Of a DNA stretch of 64,000 bases, positions 1 to 8,215 are shown piece by piece; the stretch's first letter is position 1, and every line of letters begins with the position of its first letter. The notes beneath the pieces are model-generated. The model was given only the letters and a program-made list of their open reading frames with translations. It had not been told where the DNA came from and did not search any database. The stretch is taken from the NCBI RefSeq assembly GCF_014636315.1, contig NZ_BMED01000007.1, positions 124,001 through 188,000 on the forward strand, in the 5' to 3' direction. The position numbers and the translations under genes are program-made. The stretch is from Parundibacterium terreum. Its GTDB lineage: Bacteria; Pseudomonadota; Gammaproteobacteria; Burkholderiales; Burkholderiaceae_D.

Positions 1-645
1 CAGATGATGCTGCCAGTGTCGCAGTGCGCCTTCATCACCATTATCCACTTTTATTGTATCGAACAATGTGCGCGCACCTTGGTGGCGCAGCCAGTGTTCC
101 AGCCTGTGGCCGAAGGCGCAATACTGTTCATAGCTGCTGTCGCCCAATGCCATCACACCGTATTGCAAATGTGCCAGCGGCAGGGCCTGCCCCATCAGTT
201 TGCGGGCAAAGCCTGCCGCGCTGTCCGGTGCATCCCCTTCTCCTGTCGTGCTGACGATGAACAGGATACGGCTTGCGGCATCCAGCATGGCTTTGTCCAG
301 CTTTGCCAGTGACAGCAAGCGCACCGCCATGCCGCCGTCCTGCAAGGCCTGCGCAGTCTGCAAGGCGATTTGTTCTGCATAACCGGTCTGGCTGGCATAA
401 ACCACCAGCATCGCGTCCTGGCTGCTGCCTTCAGCAGTTGCCAGTTGCAGGCCGAGTTGCTGTTTATTCCTGGTTTTCAGATAAGTGACGAAACAAAATG
501 CCAGGTAAGCCAGCACCAGCAATGCCGCCGTGAACATGCGGCCATTCTGGCTATCCAGCAAGTGGCTGCGGCTGATGCTGTATGTGGAAATCGCCGCCAA
601 TGCCAGGCTGGCAATCCACAGGTTTTTGGTCAGCAGCGATTTCAT
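1..645 (-). CDS. Flavodoxin-domain reductase, sulfite reductase flavoprotein type (3' part cut by window edge)
   Basis: An open frame of 215 codons starts at the ATG at 645 and runs off the left edge without a stop. Residues 1-60 hold two probable membrane segments (about 7-24 and 38-57). A flavodoxin domain follows from about residue 78, with the FMN phosphate loop YASQTGYAEQ and the stretches IVSTTGEGDAPD and MALGDSSYEQYC, typical of the flavodoxin half of sulfite or cytochrome P450 reductases. A FAD/NADPH-binding FNR domain would be expected in the missing part. It is the last visible gene of the Fur-box operon, 37 bases after apbE, and closely resembles the flavodoxin domain of the fusion protein at 31690-34332. 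Likely role: bringing electrons from NADPH to the membrane; the substrate is unknown. Confidence 0.85.
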   Translation of the reverse strand, partial: MKSLLTKNLWIASLALAAISTYSISRSHLLDSQNGRMFTAALLVLAYLAFCFVTYLKTRNKQQLGLQLATAEGSSQDAMLVVYASQTGYAEQIALQTAQALQDGGMAVRLLSLAKLDKAMLDAASRILFIVSTTGEGDAPDSAAGFARKLMGQALPLAHLQYGVMALGDSSYEQYCAFGHRLEHWLRHQGARTLFDTIKVDNGDEGALRHWQHHL

Positions 646-682
646 CGTGGTATCTCTTAATGATGTCTTTTGAAGTTGTAAA

Positions 683-1702
683 CTAATCCAGCATTGCTTC
701 AAATGCCGGACTCATGCATTCTTCAAAGCCTTGTGCGGTGCGGCTGACAAAATATGCCGCGATATTCTGGCTGCGCGCATAGTCCATTCCCTCTTGCACA
801 CCGAGCACGGTAAGCGCGGTGGACAGGCCATCGGCGATCATGCAACTGGTGTGCAATACTGTGACCGAGGCCAGCGCATGCTCTACCGGGTAGCCGGTGC
901 GGGGGTCTATCGTGTGCGAATAGCGCCTGCCCTTGTGTTCGAAAAATCGGCGGTAGTCTCCTGACGTCGCCACGGACATTTCATGCAGTGCGATCAGGTT
1001 TTTTTGTGGCGATCCGTCATGTGTTGCAGCGCTGCTCAGAGGCAAAGGCTGTTCCAGTTCTACCCACCATGGGTCATTGTCCGGCTTGCAGCCATAGCCC
1101 CGCAATTCACCGCCGACCTCGACCAGGTAGCTTTGCACGCCTTGCTCCTGCAAGTATTGCGCAACATGGTCCACGCCGAAGCCCTTGGCGATCGAAGACA
1201 AGTCTATATACACGCCGCCGGGCTGCAAGGCGCGCTGTTCCAGGCGGTCCAGTTTGACCTCCCGCCATCCCCTGGCGGCGCGGGCATGGTCGATTGCAGC
1301 AGCAGCGGGGGCCTGGTCATGCCTGCCGCCGGGGCCGAAGCCCCACAGGTTGACCAGCGGGCCTACGCCGGGGTCGTAAGCGCCGTTGCTTTGCTGCGCG
1401 ATATATAGCGCATAATCCAGCACCTTGAAAAATTCCGGTGGCAATGCATGCCAGCTGCCGGCTTCGGCGCGGTTGAAGCGGCTCAGCGTAGAGCTGTCCA
1501 GCCAGGTGCTCATCTGTTCGACCACGCTGTCCAAGCGCTGCTGTATGCCTGCATGCAGTTGCTCCAGCGCCAGGTGATCCGGACGCACGAGCTTGACCGA
1601 CCAGGTCGTTCCCATGCTGTTACCCGCCAGGCTGTCTATCGTTGCAGATGGCGGGATGGATGGCGGTTGTGCCATCGTCAATGGGATCAGGACGCGATTC
1701 AT
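683..1702 (-). CDS. apbE: FAD:protein FMN transferase (ApbE family)
   Basis: 339 residues, the normal length for the family. ApbE moves FMN from FAD onto a Ser/Thr of target proteins, using Mg2+. Visible signatures are NSMGTTWSV near residue 30, the SSIAKGFGVD loop near 170, the motif HTIDPRTGYPV near 275 and the following MIADGLSTAL segment. Known ApbE proteins usually act outside the cytoplasm with a lipoprotein signal, but here the N terminus (MNRVLIPLTMAQPP) has only a very short hydrophobic run. A TGA lies directly before the ATG, so the start cannot be moved upstream. The likely substrate is the DUF2271 protein two genes upstream, which has a DGVSGAT motif. The ribosome site is weak, and a GC hairpin separates it from the preceding gene. 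Confidence 0.92.
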   Translation of the reverse strand: MNRVLIPLTMAQPPSIPPSATIDSLAGNSMGTTWSVKLVRPDHLALEQLHAGIQQRLDSVVEQMSTWLDSSTLSRFNRAEAGSWHALPPEFFKVLDYALYIAQQSNGAYDPGVGPLVNLWGFGPGGRHDQAPAAAAIDHARAARGWREVKLDRLEQRALQPGGVYIDLSSIAKGFGVDHVAQYLQEQGVQSYLVEVGGELRGYGCKPDNDPWWVELEQPLPLSSAATHDGSPQKNLIALHEMSVATSGDYRRFFEHKGRRYSHTIDPRTGYPVEHALASVTVLHTSCMIADGLSTALTVLGVQEGMDYARSQNIAAYFVSRTAQGFEECMSPAFEAMLD

Positions 1703-1732
1703 TCAGGCCGGGGAAGAGTCATTTGGTGATAT

Positions 1733-1759
1733 GGCGGACGGCAAGTCTTGCCATCCGCC
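1733..1759 (-). other. GC-rich intercistronic hairpin between the DUF4198 gene and apbE
   Basis: An inverted repeat with arms of about 11 bases (GGCGGAtGGCA pairing with TGCCgTCCGCC, one internal mismatch) lies in the 83-base gap. No T-run follows on either strand, so it is more likely an RNA stability or partial attenuation element than a full terminator. Confidence 0.5.
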
Positions 1760-1785
1760 CGTGCTGCACAAGATACTTGAGCCGC

Positions 1786-2619
1786 TTATTGCGGCAATAC
1801 TTCCAGTGTCGCGACATAGCTGGCGCGGCGCTCCTTGGCCGGTTTGGCAGCCTTGTCGTCTTTCAGCGAGGCTTCCAGCCAGTACATGCCGGCGGTAGGC
1901 CAGGTAACGCTGAATTTGCCATCTAGGTCAGTCGTTGCCGAAATTTCGTTCAGCTTGTTGCGGTAGCGTATGCCGCCGCTGATCACGCTGACTTTGACAT
2001 TGGCGGCCGGTTTGCCGTCTATCATCAGGCGGAAGCTGGCAGCCTCGCCGACGAACAGATCTGTCGGTGCGGTTATTGTTTGCATTTCCAGGCCGGAACC
2101 GGTGATGGACAAGGCCTTGCCGCCCGGTTTACCGGCAGTGACAAAGGTTTCTACACGGCCGCTGCTTTGCGTGACCTGCAAGTCTTCCGCATTGGCAGGC
2201 ACATCTTTCGCAAATGTTTCTGCCGTGCCGCGCCAGCGTTTGGTCTGGCCGTTTTCCTTGTAGCTGGCAAACATCGCATTGTTGACGATGCCCAGCTTGT
2301 AGGTGCCGCCCTGCGACAGCTGCACGTCGAAGGTGCTGCGGTATTTGCCGGTGCTGGCGTTTTCCGCCTTGGCTTGGGTGCCATCAGGCGCAGTGATGAC
2401 CAGATTATCCAGTTTCAAAGGCTGGTGGTCGGCGAAGAAAACATCGGTGGATACCGCTGCATCGACGGTGACCCAGGCTTTTTCTGCCGGCAGTGAAGTA
2501 CCGGAAGGCAGCAGCCACATGCGGTGCGCGCTGGCGCTCAATGGCGTAAATGCCGCAGCAATGGCGGCGACGGTAGCTGTCAGCGTGACTGCCCGTTTGA
2601 ATGTACCGGATAGTGTCAT
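1786..2619 (-). CDS. Secreted DUF4198-family protein
   Basis: 277 residues with a clear signal peptide (hydrophobic 10-26, cleavage expected after SASA at 31). The mature protein would begin HRMWLLPSG, so histidine 32 becomes the free N terminus, as in the metal-binding NikK/CbtK members of DUF4198. The C-terminal half (about 165-270) has an Ig-like strand pattern with a GKPAANVKV segment and a closing SYVATLEV strand. A strong ribosome site (GGAG, 6 bases before the ATG) supports the start. It lies 26 bases downstream of the DUF2271 gene in the iron-type operon. Role inferred: periplasmic metal or cofactor handling for the flavin redox proteins; the ligand cannot be read from sequence. Confidence 0.85.
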   Translation of the reverse strand: MTLSGTFKRAVTLTATVAAIAAAFTPLSASAHRMWLLPSGTSLPAEKAWVTVDAAVSTDVFFADHQPLKLDNLVITAPDGTQAKAENASTGKYRSTFDVQLSQGGTYKLGIVNNAMFASYKENGQTKRWRGTAETFAKDVPANAEDLQVTQSSGRVETFVTAGKPGGKALSITGSGLEMQTITAPTDLFVGEAASFRLMIDGKPAANVKVSVISGGIRYRNKLNEISATTDLDGKFSVTWPTAGMYWLEASLKDDKAAKPAKERRASYVATLEVLPQ

Positions 2620-2645
2620 GGCGTTCTCCTTTATTGTTATCGATA

Positions 2646-3155
2646 TCAGGACTTGATGTTCAGGGATACCAGGCCCAGCTCATCGCCGCCCTGTACTTTA
2701 ACGTTCTGTTCGCCCTTGGCTTGCCATTTGAACGGTACCTTGACGACTTCACGGCCGCCGCCTTCGCGCGCAGCTTCCACCACCAATTGGTAGTCGCCTG
2801 CAGGCAGATTGGCCAGCACGCCTTTATCGGAAGAGAAGCTCAATTGATGTTCGCCGACCGGACGCGTTGCGCCGCTGACGCCATCCACCGGCATTTGCAG
2901 TTCGCGGCCGCTGCGGCGCCACCATTGGCGGAGATCCTTCAGCCACTTATTGCCTTCGTTGTCCTTTTTCTTCATGTCATACCAGACCGCCAGATTGCCT
3001 GCGACGCTTTGGTCCGGTTTTTCTATCCAGATGGCGACGTAAGGGCGGTGGTATTCGGCCACATTCAGACGCGGCACTTCGACTTTCAGATTCAGATCGG
3101 TAGCCATGACTGGAGCGACCAGGCCGGTCAGGGCAACGGAGAGCAATACACGCAT
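2646..3155 (-). CDS. Secreted DUF2271 protein with a flavinylation motif
   Basis: 169 residues: signal peptide 1-18 (cleavage after PVMA), then a DUF2271 beta-sandwich. Residues 91-97 read DGVSGAT, matching the D-x-x-[ST]-G-A-[TS] motif of proteins that receive covalent FMN from ApbE; Thr97 is the predicted attachment site. An ApbE gene sits two genes downstream in the same operon, which supports this. It is preceded by the PepSY membrane gene and followed after 26 bases by the DUF4198 gene. Likely role: a periplasmic one- or two-electron flavin carrier between a membrane reductase and an iron-related acceptor. The family assignment and motif are firm; the electron acceptor is inference. Confidence 0.85.
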   Translation of the reverse strand: MRVLLSVALTGLVAPVMATDLNLKVEVPRLNVAEYHRPYVAIWIEKPDQSVAGNLAVWYDMKKKDNEGNKWLKDLRQWWRRSGRELQMPVDGVSGATRPVGEHQLSFSSDKGVLANLPAGDYQLVVEAAREGGGREVVKVPFKWQAKGEQNVKVQGGDELGLVSLNIKS

Positions 3156-3234
3156 GTTAAACCTCAGTAGTAATGATAGAAAAATTTGGACAGACAGGGC
3201 AAATTACAAAAACAGATGCGAGAAAAACAGGATG

Positions 3235-3888
3235 CTAATGAATCAAGACAATCGCCAGCAACAAGGGCACCAGCAGACCGAAGCCGACGATGGGCCAGGT
3301 AGTGGGGCGGTTGCCGGAATGCAGTTGCAGCAAGAACAGACCGGTAATGCAAAAAACCAGGCAGGCGCCGGCAAAAATATCGATGAACCAGGGCCATGCG
3401 GCGCCGGTATTGCGGCCTTTGTGCAAATCATTGAAATAAGAGACCCAGCCGCGGTCGGTCAATTCGTATTCCAGGTCGCCGCTTTCCAGGTCTACCCTGA
3501 GCCAGGCGTCGCCGCCCGGACGCGGCAGCGATACATACACTTCTTCCTTGGACCATTCCGCCGCCTGCTCGCCAACGCTGATCGACAGTTGCTTGCCCAG
3601 CCAATCGCGCACAGGCAAGGGCAGCGGATCTTTGGCGCCATGCTTTTGCGCCTGCTGCAGGCTGGCCAGCTGCGACACCAAAGCTTCTGGTACCTGCGCC
3701 GTCTTCTTGGTGACTTGCGGATGCGCCTCGATCTGTGCCGAATGATTCAGCGTAATACCGGTGGCGGCAAACAGCAGCATGGCGATGATGCACAGCGCAG
3801 AGCTGATCCAATGCCACTGGTGCAAATGCTTCAGCCAGAATGAGCGGCGTTGCTGATTGGATTGTTTGGTGATGGCTATTTCGCTCAT
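3235..3888 (-). CDS. PepSY-associated transmembrane protein
   Basis: 217 residues. TM1 lies at about 28-46 and is preceded by histidines (HLHQWHW), with a further His at the end of the helix (LNHS). A periplasmic PepSY-like region of about 110 residues follows, then the conserved NDLHKGRNTGAAW stretch and two C-terminal helices (about 160-185 and 195-216). This architecture resembles bacterial membrane redox proteins that may carry heme or pass electrons across the membrane. It is the first gene of the operon, 60 bases downstream of a near-consensus Fur box. It probably links the cytosolic flavodoxin-type reductase (last visible gene) to the secreted DUF2271 protein. Heme ligation by the conserved histidines is inferred. 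Confidence 0.85.
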   Translation of the reverse strand: MSEIAITKQSNQQRRSFWLKHLHQWHWISSALCIIAMLLFAATGITLNHSAQIEAHPQVTKKTAQVPEALVSQLASLQQAQKHGAKDPLPLPVRDWLGKQLSISVGEQAAEWSKEEVYVSLPRPGGDAWLRVDLESGDLEYELTDRGWVSYFNDLHKGRNTGAAWPWFIDIFAGACLVFCITGLFLLQLHSGNRPTTWPIVGFGLLVPLLLAIVLIH

Positions 3889-3947
3889 GGGAGTCTGGAC
3901 ATGCCTGCGGCAGGCGTCTTGGGGCCTTGGCGCCGCTCAATTGTAAA

Positions 3948-3962
3948 TGATAATAATTCTCA
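3948..3962 (-). promoter_or_regulatory. Fur box upstream of the PepSY-DUF2271-DUF4198-apbE operon
   Basis: TGATAATAATTCTCA matches the 7-1-7 Fur consensus (TGATAAT-N-ATTATCA) at 13 of 14 informative positions. It is embedded in an AT-rich stretch at 3945-3975, 60 bases before the first gene. Iron repression of the operon is a strong inference. Confidence 0.8.
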
Positions 3963-3975
3963 TTATATATCATTT

Positions 3976-4480
3976 ATTTGCAGGAAATAAACCCGTATAA
4001 ATACGCACTAGTAGAAGATTTGTAACGTTCTTTGCCAGAACGACCCGGATTGTAAAGATACTGTCCGCGAGGAAAGGGGCTAAAGATTGTGCCGGCCGAG
4101 CATGAGGAAACCCCCTGGCCCGTTCACCTAGTACACCGTGAAGGCAAAAAGCGGTTCGTCTAAGGTGCGTACTGCATCGATATGGTCGCAGAGAAGTTGC
4201 GGGCCAATAAGCAGCTTAATAAGCAGCTCAATTAGAGCTCGCTTTTTCTCATCATGCGCGGCGCGAAACAGAGTATTGCGCCCTACATCATTCCTGTCTT
4301 AACTGAGCGTCATTACTATGGATTTGTCTGCAGTAAATGCGGCAAGTAAGAAAAACCTGTCCATTCTGTTTCGAAAAAAAGGAAGTGTCGGCAGCGCAGG
4401 AAGCAATCCGGGCTGTTCACTTCGAATTGTTACTCTTGTCCTGCTTCAGTGAAATTGCAGCGGACTTTACGGAGAATATT
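3976..4480. other. Intergenic region with a short tandem repeat
   Basis: About 500 bases without a convincing gene between the Fur operon and the secreted hydrolase. The only structure seen is a tandem pair of 12-mers (AATAAGCAGCTT/C) at 4206-4229. An upstream in-frame ATG at 4337 exists, but the hydrolase clearly starts at 4481. Confidence 0.5.
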
Positions 4481-5452
4481 ATGAATCTGAATAAAATAAA
4501 CAGTCTTGCCAAGTTTGTTGCAGCGTTGTCGCTGGCGTTGGCAGCAACAAATTCAATTGCCGCGGCAACGCCAATTGTTTACCGTACTGTAACGGTCGAT
4601 GGCCAGCAGATCGCCTATCGCGAAGCCGGCTCGCAGAACCAGCCTACCTTGCTGTTACTGCATGGGGTACCCAGCTCATCGAGAATGTACGATGGTCTGA
4701 TGCGCCAGCTAGGGCGCAAGTATCACCTGATCGCTCCTGATTATCCTGGTTTCGGCAATAGTAGCGCATCTGACCCGGAGCAGTTCTCCTACACCTTTGA
4801 TCATCTCGCTGAAGTTATGCAAAAGTTTGCGGATACAGTGGGTGTTCAACAATACGTATTGTTCATGCAGGACTACGGTGCGCCAGTAGGCATGCGCATG
4901 GCCCTGGCCAGACCTGGCGCAGTACAAGGCCTCATCTTCCAGAACGGTAATGTCTATGACGAAGGCCTGGGGGCAATGTGGGCCAAGCGCAAAGCTTTTT
5001 GGGCGGACCGCGCTGCGCATGAGAAAGAGGTTATCGAGGCTCAGCAATCGCTGGCGGTGACGAAAATGCGCCATCTGGGCGATGATCCTGATACAGAGGC
5101 CTACGATCCCGATCTGTGGATGGACGAATATGCGTACCTAAATCGCCCTGGACAGGGAAAAATTCAGGCTGCGCTGATTTATGACTATCAAAACAATCTG
5201 GCTTCTTATCCGGTGTGGCAAAGATGGCTGAGGGAACATCAATTGCCGACATTGGTTTTATGGGGCAAGCATGACCTGGCTTTCACTGTCCCTGGTGCTG
5301 TCGCTTTTCGTAAAGATAACCCGGCTGCTCAAATTGAAATTCTGGACGGCGGTCACTTCGTGATGGATACGCGATTGAGTGAAGTGGTGACAATCACTGA
5401 TCAGTTCATGCACAAGCATCAAGCCCGGTTTTCCAAGGACTCACGTCGATAA
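4481..5452 (+). CDS. Secreted alpha/beta hydrolase, epoxide hydrolase/haloalkane dehalogenase-like
   Basis: 323 residues from the ATG at 4481, chosen because GGAG lies 7 bases upstream and the product then begins with a typical signal peptide (cleavage near SIAAA, residue 28). The oxyanion motif HGVPSSS is followed by the nucleophile elbow MQDYGAPVG, where the nucleophile is Asp rather than Ser. Later come the GKHD acid segment and GGHFVMD with the catalytic His. An Asp nucleophile is characteristic of epoxide hydrolases and haloalkane dehalogenases. Periplasmic export is unusual for those enzymes but known in some proteobacterial members. The gene stands alone, and its substrate is not predictable. 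Confidence 0.88.
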   Translation: MNLNKINSLAKFVAALSLALAATNSIAAATPIVYRTVTVDGQQIAYREAGSQNQPTLLLLHGVPSSSRMYDGLMRQLGRKYHLIAPDYPGFGNSSASDPEQFSYTFDHLAEVMQKFADTVGVQQYVLFMQDYGAPVGMRMALARPGAVQGLIFQNGNVYDEGLGAMWAKRKAFWADRAAHEKEVIEAQQSLAVTKMRHLGDDPDTEAYDPDLWMDEYAYLNRPGQGKIQAALIYDYQNNLASYPVWQRWLREHQLPTLVLWGKHDLAFTVPGAVAFRKDNPAAQIEILDGGHFVMDTRLSEVVTITDQFMHKHQARFSKDSRR

Positions 5453-5569
5453 ATGGGCTTGGGGCATGTGTATAGTCTCATAATGGCAGGAAAAGATGCC
5501 GCTCAGGGCTTGTGAGCCTGACCGAAACGGACTCAAATGCTGTTCCATGATTTTCCATTGCCCTATCTC

Positions 5570-8131
5570 TCAGGCCCTATTCGCCAGAAGAGTTGCCGGT
5601 TCGGGGTTGCGCTGTAGCCAGCCGGCGACCTGGTCGCCCGGCATAGGGCGGGCGTACCAATAGCCCTGAGCCTCGTCGCAGCCCATTTCCGCCAGGATCT
5701 TCGCTTGCGATGCGTCTTCCACCCCTTCAGCGATGACTTTCAAGCGCAGGCTATGCGCCATCGACACGATGGCCAGGGCGATTGCGCGGCTGTCGGCATC
5801 TTCCGTCAGGTTCAACACAAAGGACTTGTCGATTTTCAGCGTATCTATGGGGAAGCGCTTCAGGTAGGCCAGACTGGAATAGCCGGTGCCGAAATCATCG
5901 ATGGACAGCGTGACGCCGATTTCCTTCAACTGGTGCAGTTGCAGCAGTACCGATCCCACATTTTCCAGCAGCAGGCTTTCAGTCAATTCCAGTTCCAGGT
6001 ATTTGGCCTCCAGCTTGCTGGCCTGTAGCGCCTGCTTGACGATGCTGACGATATTGGCCTGGCGTATCTGCACCGCCGACAGATTGACGGCGACCATCGC
6101 ATGTGTAATGCCGCGGGTTTGCCATTCCTTGGCCTGGCGGCAGGCTTCGTTCAGCACCCAGGTGCCTATGGGGACAATCAAACCGTTGATTTCGGCAATG
6201 GGAATAAATTCCAGAGGTGGAATTAAGCCGCGCACAGGATGCTGCCAGCGTAGCAAGGCTTCAAAGCCCAGCAATTTGCCGCTGCGCAAGTCGAATTGCG
6301 GCTGGTAATGCAGCCTGAACTGGTTGTCTGCCAATGCGCTGCGCAGCGCGACTTCCAGCTCCAGCCGGTTGTGCGCATTGGTATTCATTTCCTGCGTAAA
6401 GAATTGGAAATTATTTCGTCCCGCGCCCTTGGCGCGGAACAGTGCGATATCGGAATTCTTTAATAGCGCCTCGAAATCATCGGCATCTGCCGGGTAGCAG
6501 CTGATGCCTATGCTGACGCCCACCACCAGCGAGTGGTTGCCTGCTTCTATCGGCGCGGCCAGGGTTTCTATGATTTTTTGCGCCAGTTGTGCGGCACCCT
6601 TGGCATCGGTATTGGTCAGCAAGATGCTGAATTCGTCGCCGCCGTAGCGTGCCACGGTATCCACTTCGCGGATCAGGTATTTGAGCCGGCTGGCAACGGT
6701 TTGCAGGACCTGGTCGCCTACCGAGTGCCCGAGCGAATCGTTGATGGTCTTGAAATGATCCAGATCCAGGAACATCATCGCCACTTCGGTTTGATCGCGC
6801 CGGGCCGCAGCGAGTGCATGCACTGCCCTGTCGCGCAGCAGGGTACGGTTGGGCAGCGTGGACAGTGCGTCGAAGTAGGCCATGTACTGGATGCGCTCCT
6901 CCGCCTCCTTGTACTGGGTCAGGTCGGTGATAATGCTGACGTAATGCGAGGTCAGGCCGCTATCGTCGCCTACCGCACTGATGGAAAGACGGACCGGATA
7001 GGTGGAACCGTCCTTGCGCCTGTTGTTCAGCTCACCATTCCAGTGGCGGTTTTTCCTGAGGTCTTTCCACAGATCGCTGAAATAGCCTACGTCGTGCTGG
7101 TCTGCTCGCAAAATACTGGCGTTGACGCCGCTGATTTCTTCCGCGGTGTAGCCGGTGGACCTGCAAAATGCGGAGTTGGCGGTAATGATATTAGCCTGCG
7201 CATCGGTAATGATGATCGCCTCATGGCTGCTTTCAAAGACCTGGGCCGCCAGCCGCATCTGCTCTTCATTGTTTTTCAGCGTGGTGATTTCCACGATAAC
7301 GCCGCACATGCGGGTAGGCTTGCCCTGTGCATCATATAAATATCGGCCCCGGCCGGCGATCCAGTGCAGGCTGCCATCGGGCCAGATGACGCGGAAATCC
7401 TTGCTGTAGTCGGAATGCTGGTCGCGCGCTATCTCGGACGCAGCTTCGAGTCCATCGATGTCATTGGGATGCACGCGCTTGCGGAAGCTTTCATAGCGGC
7501 CGTCGAAGTCTTCTGGCTCCATGCCGAACAGGGCTGCGTGGCGGTCGCTCCAGATGATCACGCCGCTCAGCAAATCCCAGTCCCAGATACCGGCTTCTTC
7601 TACTTCCAGTGCCAGCGTCAGGCGCTGTTCATTCTGCGTAGCGCGAAAAGAAGCAGCTTCCAGCTGGGCGATCTTGTGCTCCAGTTTCTGGATCAGCACT
7701 GCATTGTATTCTTTCAGTATCGTCGCTTCGTCAGACTTGAAGCGGGACACCGCCGGCGGCTGCCTGAGGCGCAGCAGTTCAGTAATCAATTGCAGCAAAT
7801 CGTCGGGGTCTGCCGGCTTGGTAATGAAGGCGTCTGCGCCCAGGCCCAGCGCATAGGCTTCGTCCTTGGAGTCGGTATAGGTCGCGGTGTAAAAGGCCAG
7901 CGGAATATGGCGTAGCGTGTGGTCGGTTTTCCATTCGCGGCATAGGCGGAAGCCGTCCATCACCGGCATCAGGATGTCGGTGATGATCAGGTCCGGCGGA
8001 GTTTGCCTTGCCGTCAGCAACGCTTCTGCGCCTTCGGCGGCAACGTCCACCAGATAGCCGTGCCCTTCCAGCAGCGACTGTAGCAAATAACGGTTTTCTT
8101 CCCGGTCGTCAACGATCAATATTCTTGGCAT
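5570..8131 (-). CDS. Response regulator with PAS-PAS-GGDEF-EAL output (c-di-GMP turnover)
   Basis: 853 residues. An N-terminal receiver domain (1-125) has VDD at 7-9, phospho-acceptor Asp52 in ITDILMP, and the FITKP lysine. Two PAS domains follow (about 165-290 and 295-415). The GGDEF domain has an intact YGGDEF motif, and the C-terminal EAL domain has an intact GFEALLRW motif plus DDFGTGYSS and AEGVED, so both synthesis and hydrolysis of c-di-GMP appear possible. It lies 84 bases downstream of the histidine kinase gene on the same strand, so the kinase is the likely partner phosphorylating Asp52. Signals and outputs (motility, biofilm) are not shown by the sequence. Confidence 0.93.
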   Translation of the reverse strand: MPRILIVDDREENRYLLQSLLEGHGYLVDVAAEGAEALLTARQTPPDLIITDILMPVMDGFRLCREWKTDHTLRHIPLAFYTATYTDSKDEAYALGLGADAFITKPADPDDLLQLITELLRLRQPPAVSRFKSDEATILKEYNAVLIQKLEHKIAQLEAASFRATQNEQRLTLALEVEEAGIWDWDLLSGVIIWSDRHAALFGMEPEDFDGRYESFRKRVHPNDIDGLEAASEIARDQHSDYSKDFRVIWPDGSLHWIAGRGRYLYDAQGKPTRMCGVIVEITTLKNNEEQMRLAAQVFESSHEAIIITDAQANIITANSAFCRSTGYTAEEISGVNASILRADQHDVGYFSDLWKDLRKNRHWNGELNNRRKDGSTYPVRLSISAVGDDSGLTSHYVSIITDLTQYKEAEERIQYMAYFDALSTLPNRTLLRDRAVHALAAARRDQTEVAMMFLDLDHFKTINDSLGHSVGDQVLQTVASRLKYLIREVDTVARYGGDEFSILLTNTDAKGAAQLAQKIIETLAAPIEAGNHSLVVGVSIGISCYPADADDFEALLKNSDIALFRAKGAGRNNFQFFTQEMNTNAHNRLELEVALRSALADNQFRLHYQPQFDLRSGKLLGFEALLRWQHPVRGLIPPLEFIPIAEINGLIVPIGTWVLNEACRQAKEWQTRGITHAMVAVNLSAVQIRQANIVSIVKQALQASKLEAKYLELELTESLLLENVGSVLLQLHQLKEIGVTLSIDDFGTGYSSLAYLKRFPIDTLKIDKSFVLNLTEDADSRAIALAIVSMAHSLRLKVIAEGVEDASQAKILAEMGCDEAQGYWYARPMPGDQVAGWLQRNPEPATLLANRA

Positions 8132-8215
8132 GCCGCAGTTTCCTGTTTCCTTACGCTACGCTTTACCTGGTGTTGTTCGAATGCTTCTATCTTACGGCGT
8201 ATTGATCAATAATCT

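Noticed and set aside
4337-4480. N-terminal extension of the secreted hydrolase
   Set aside because: The ATG at 4481 has a proper GGAG and opens directly into a signal peptide; the extension would bury it.
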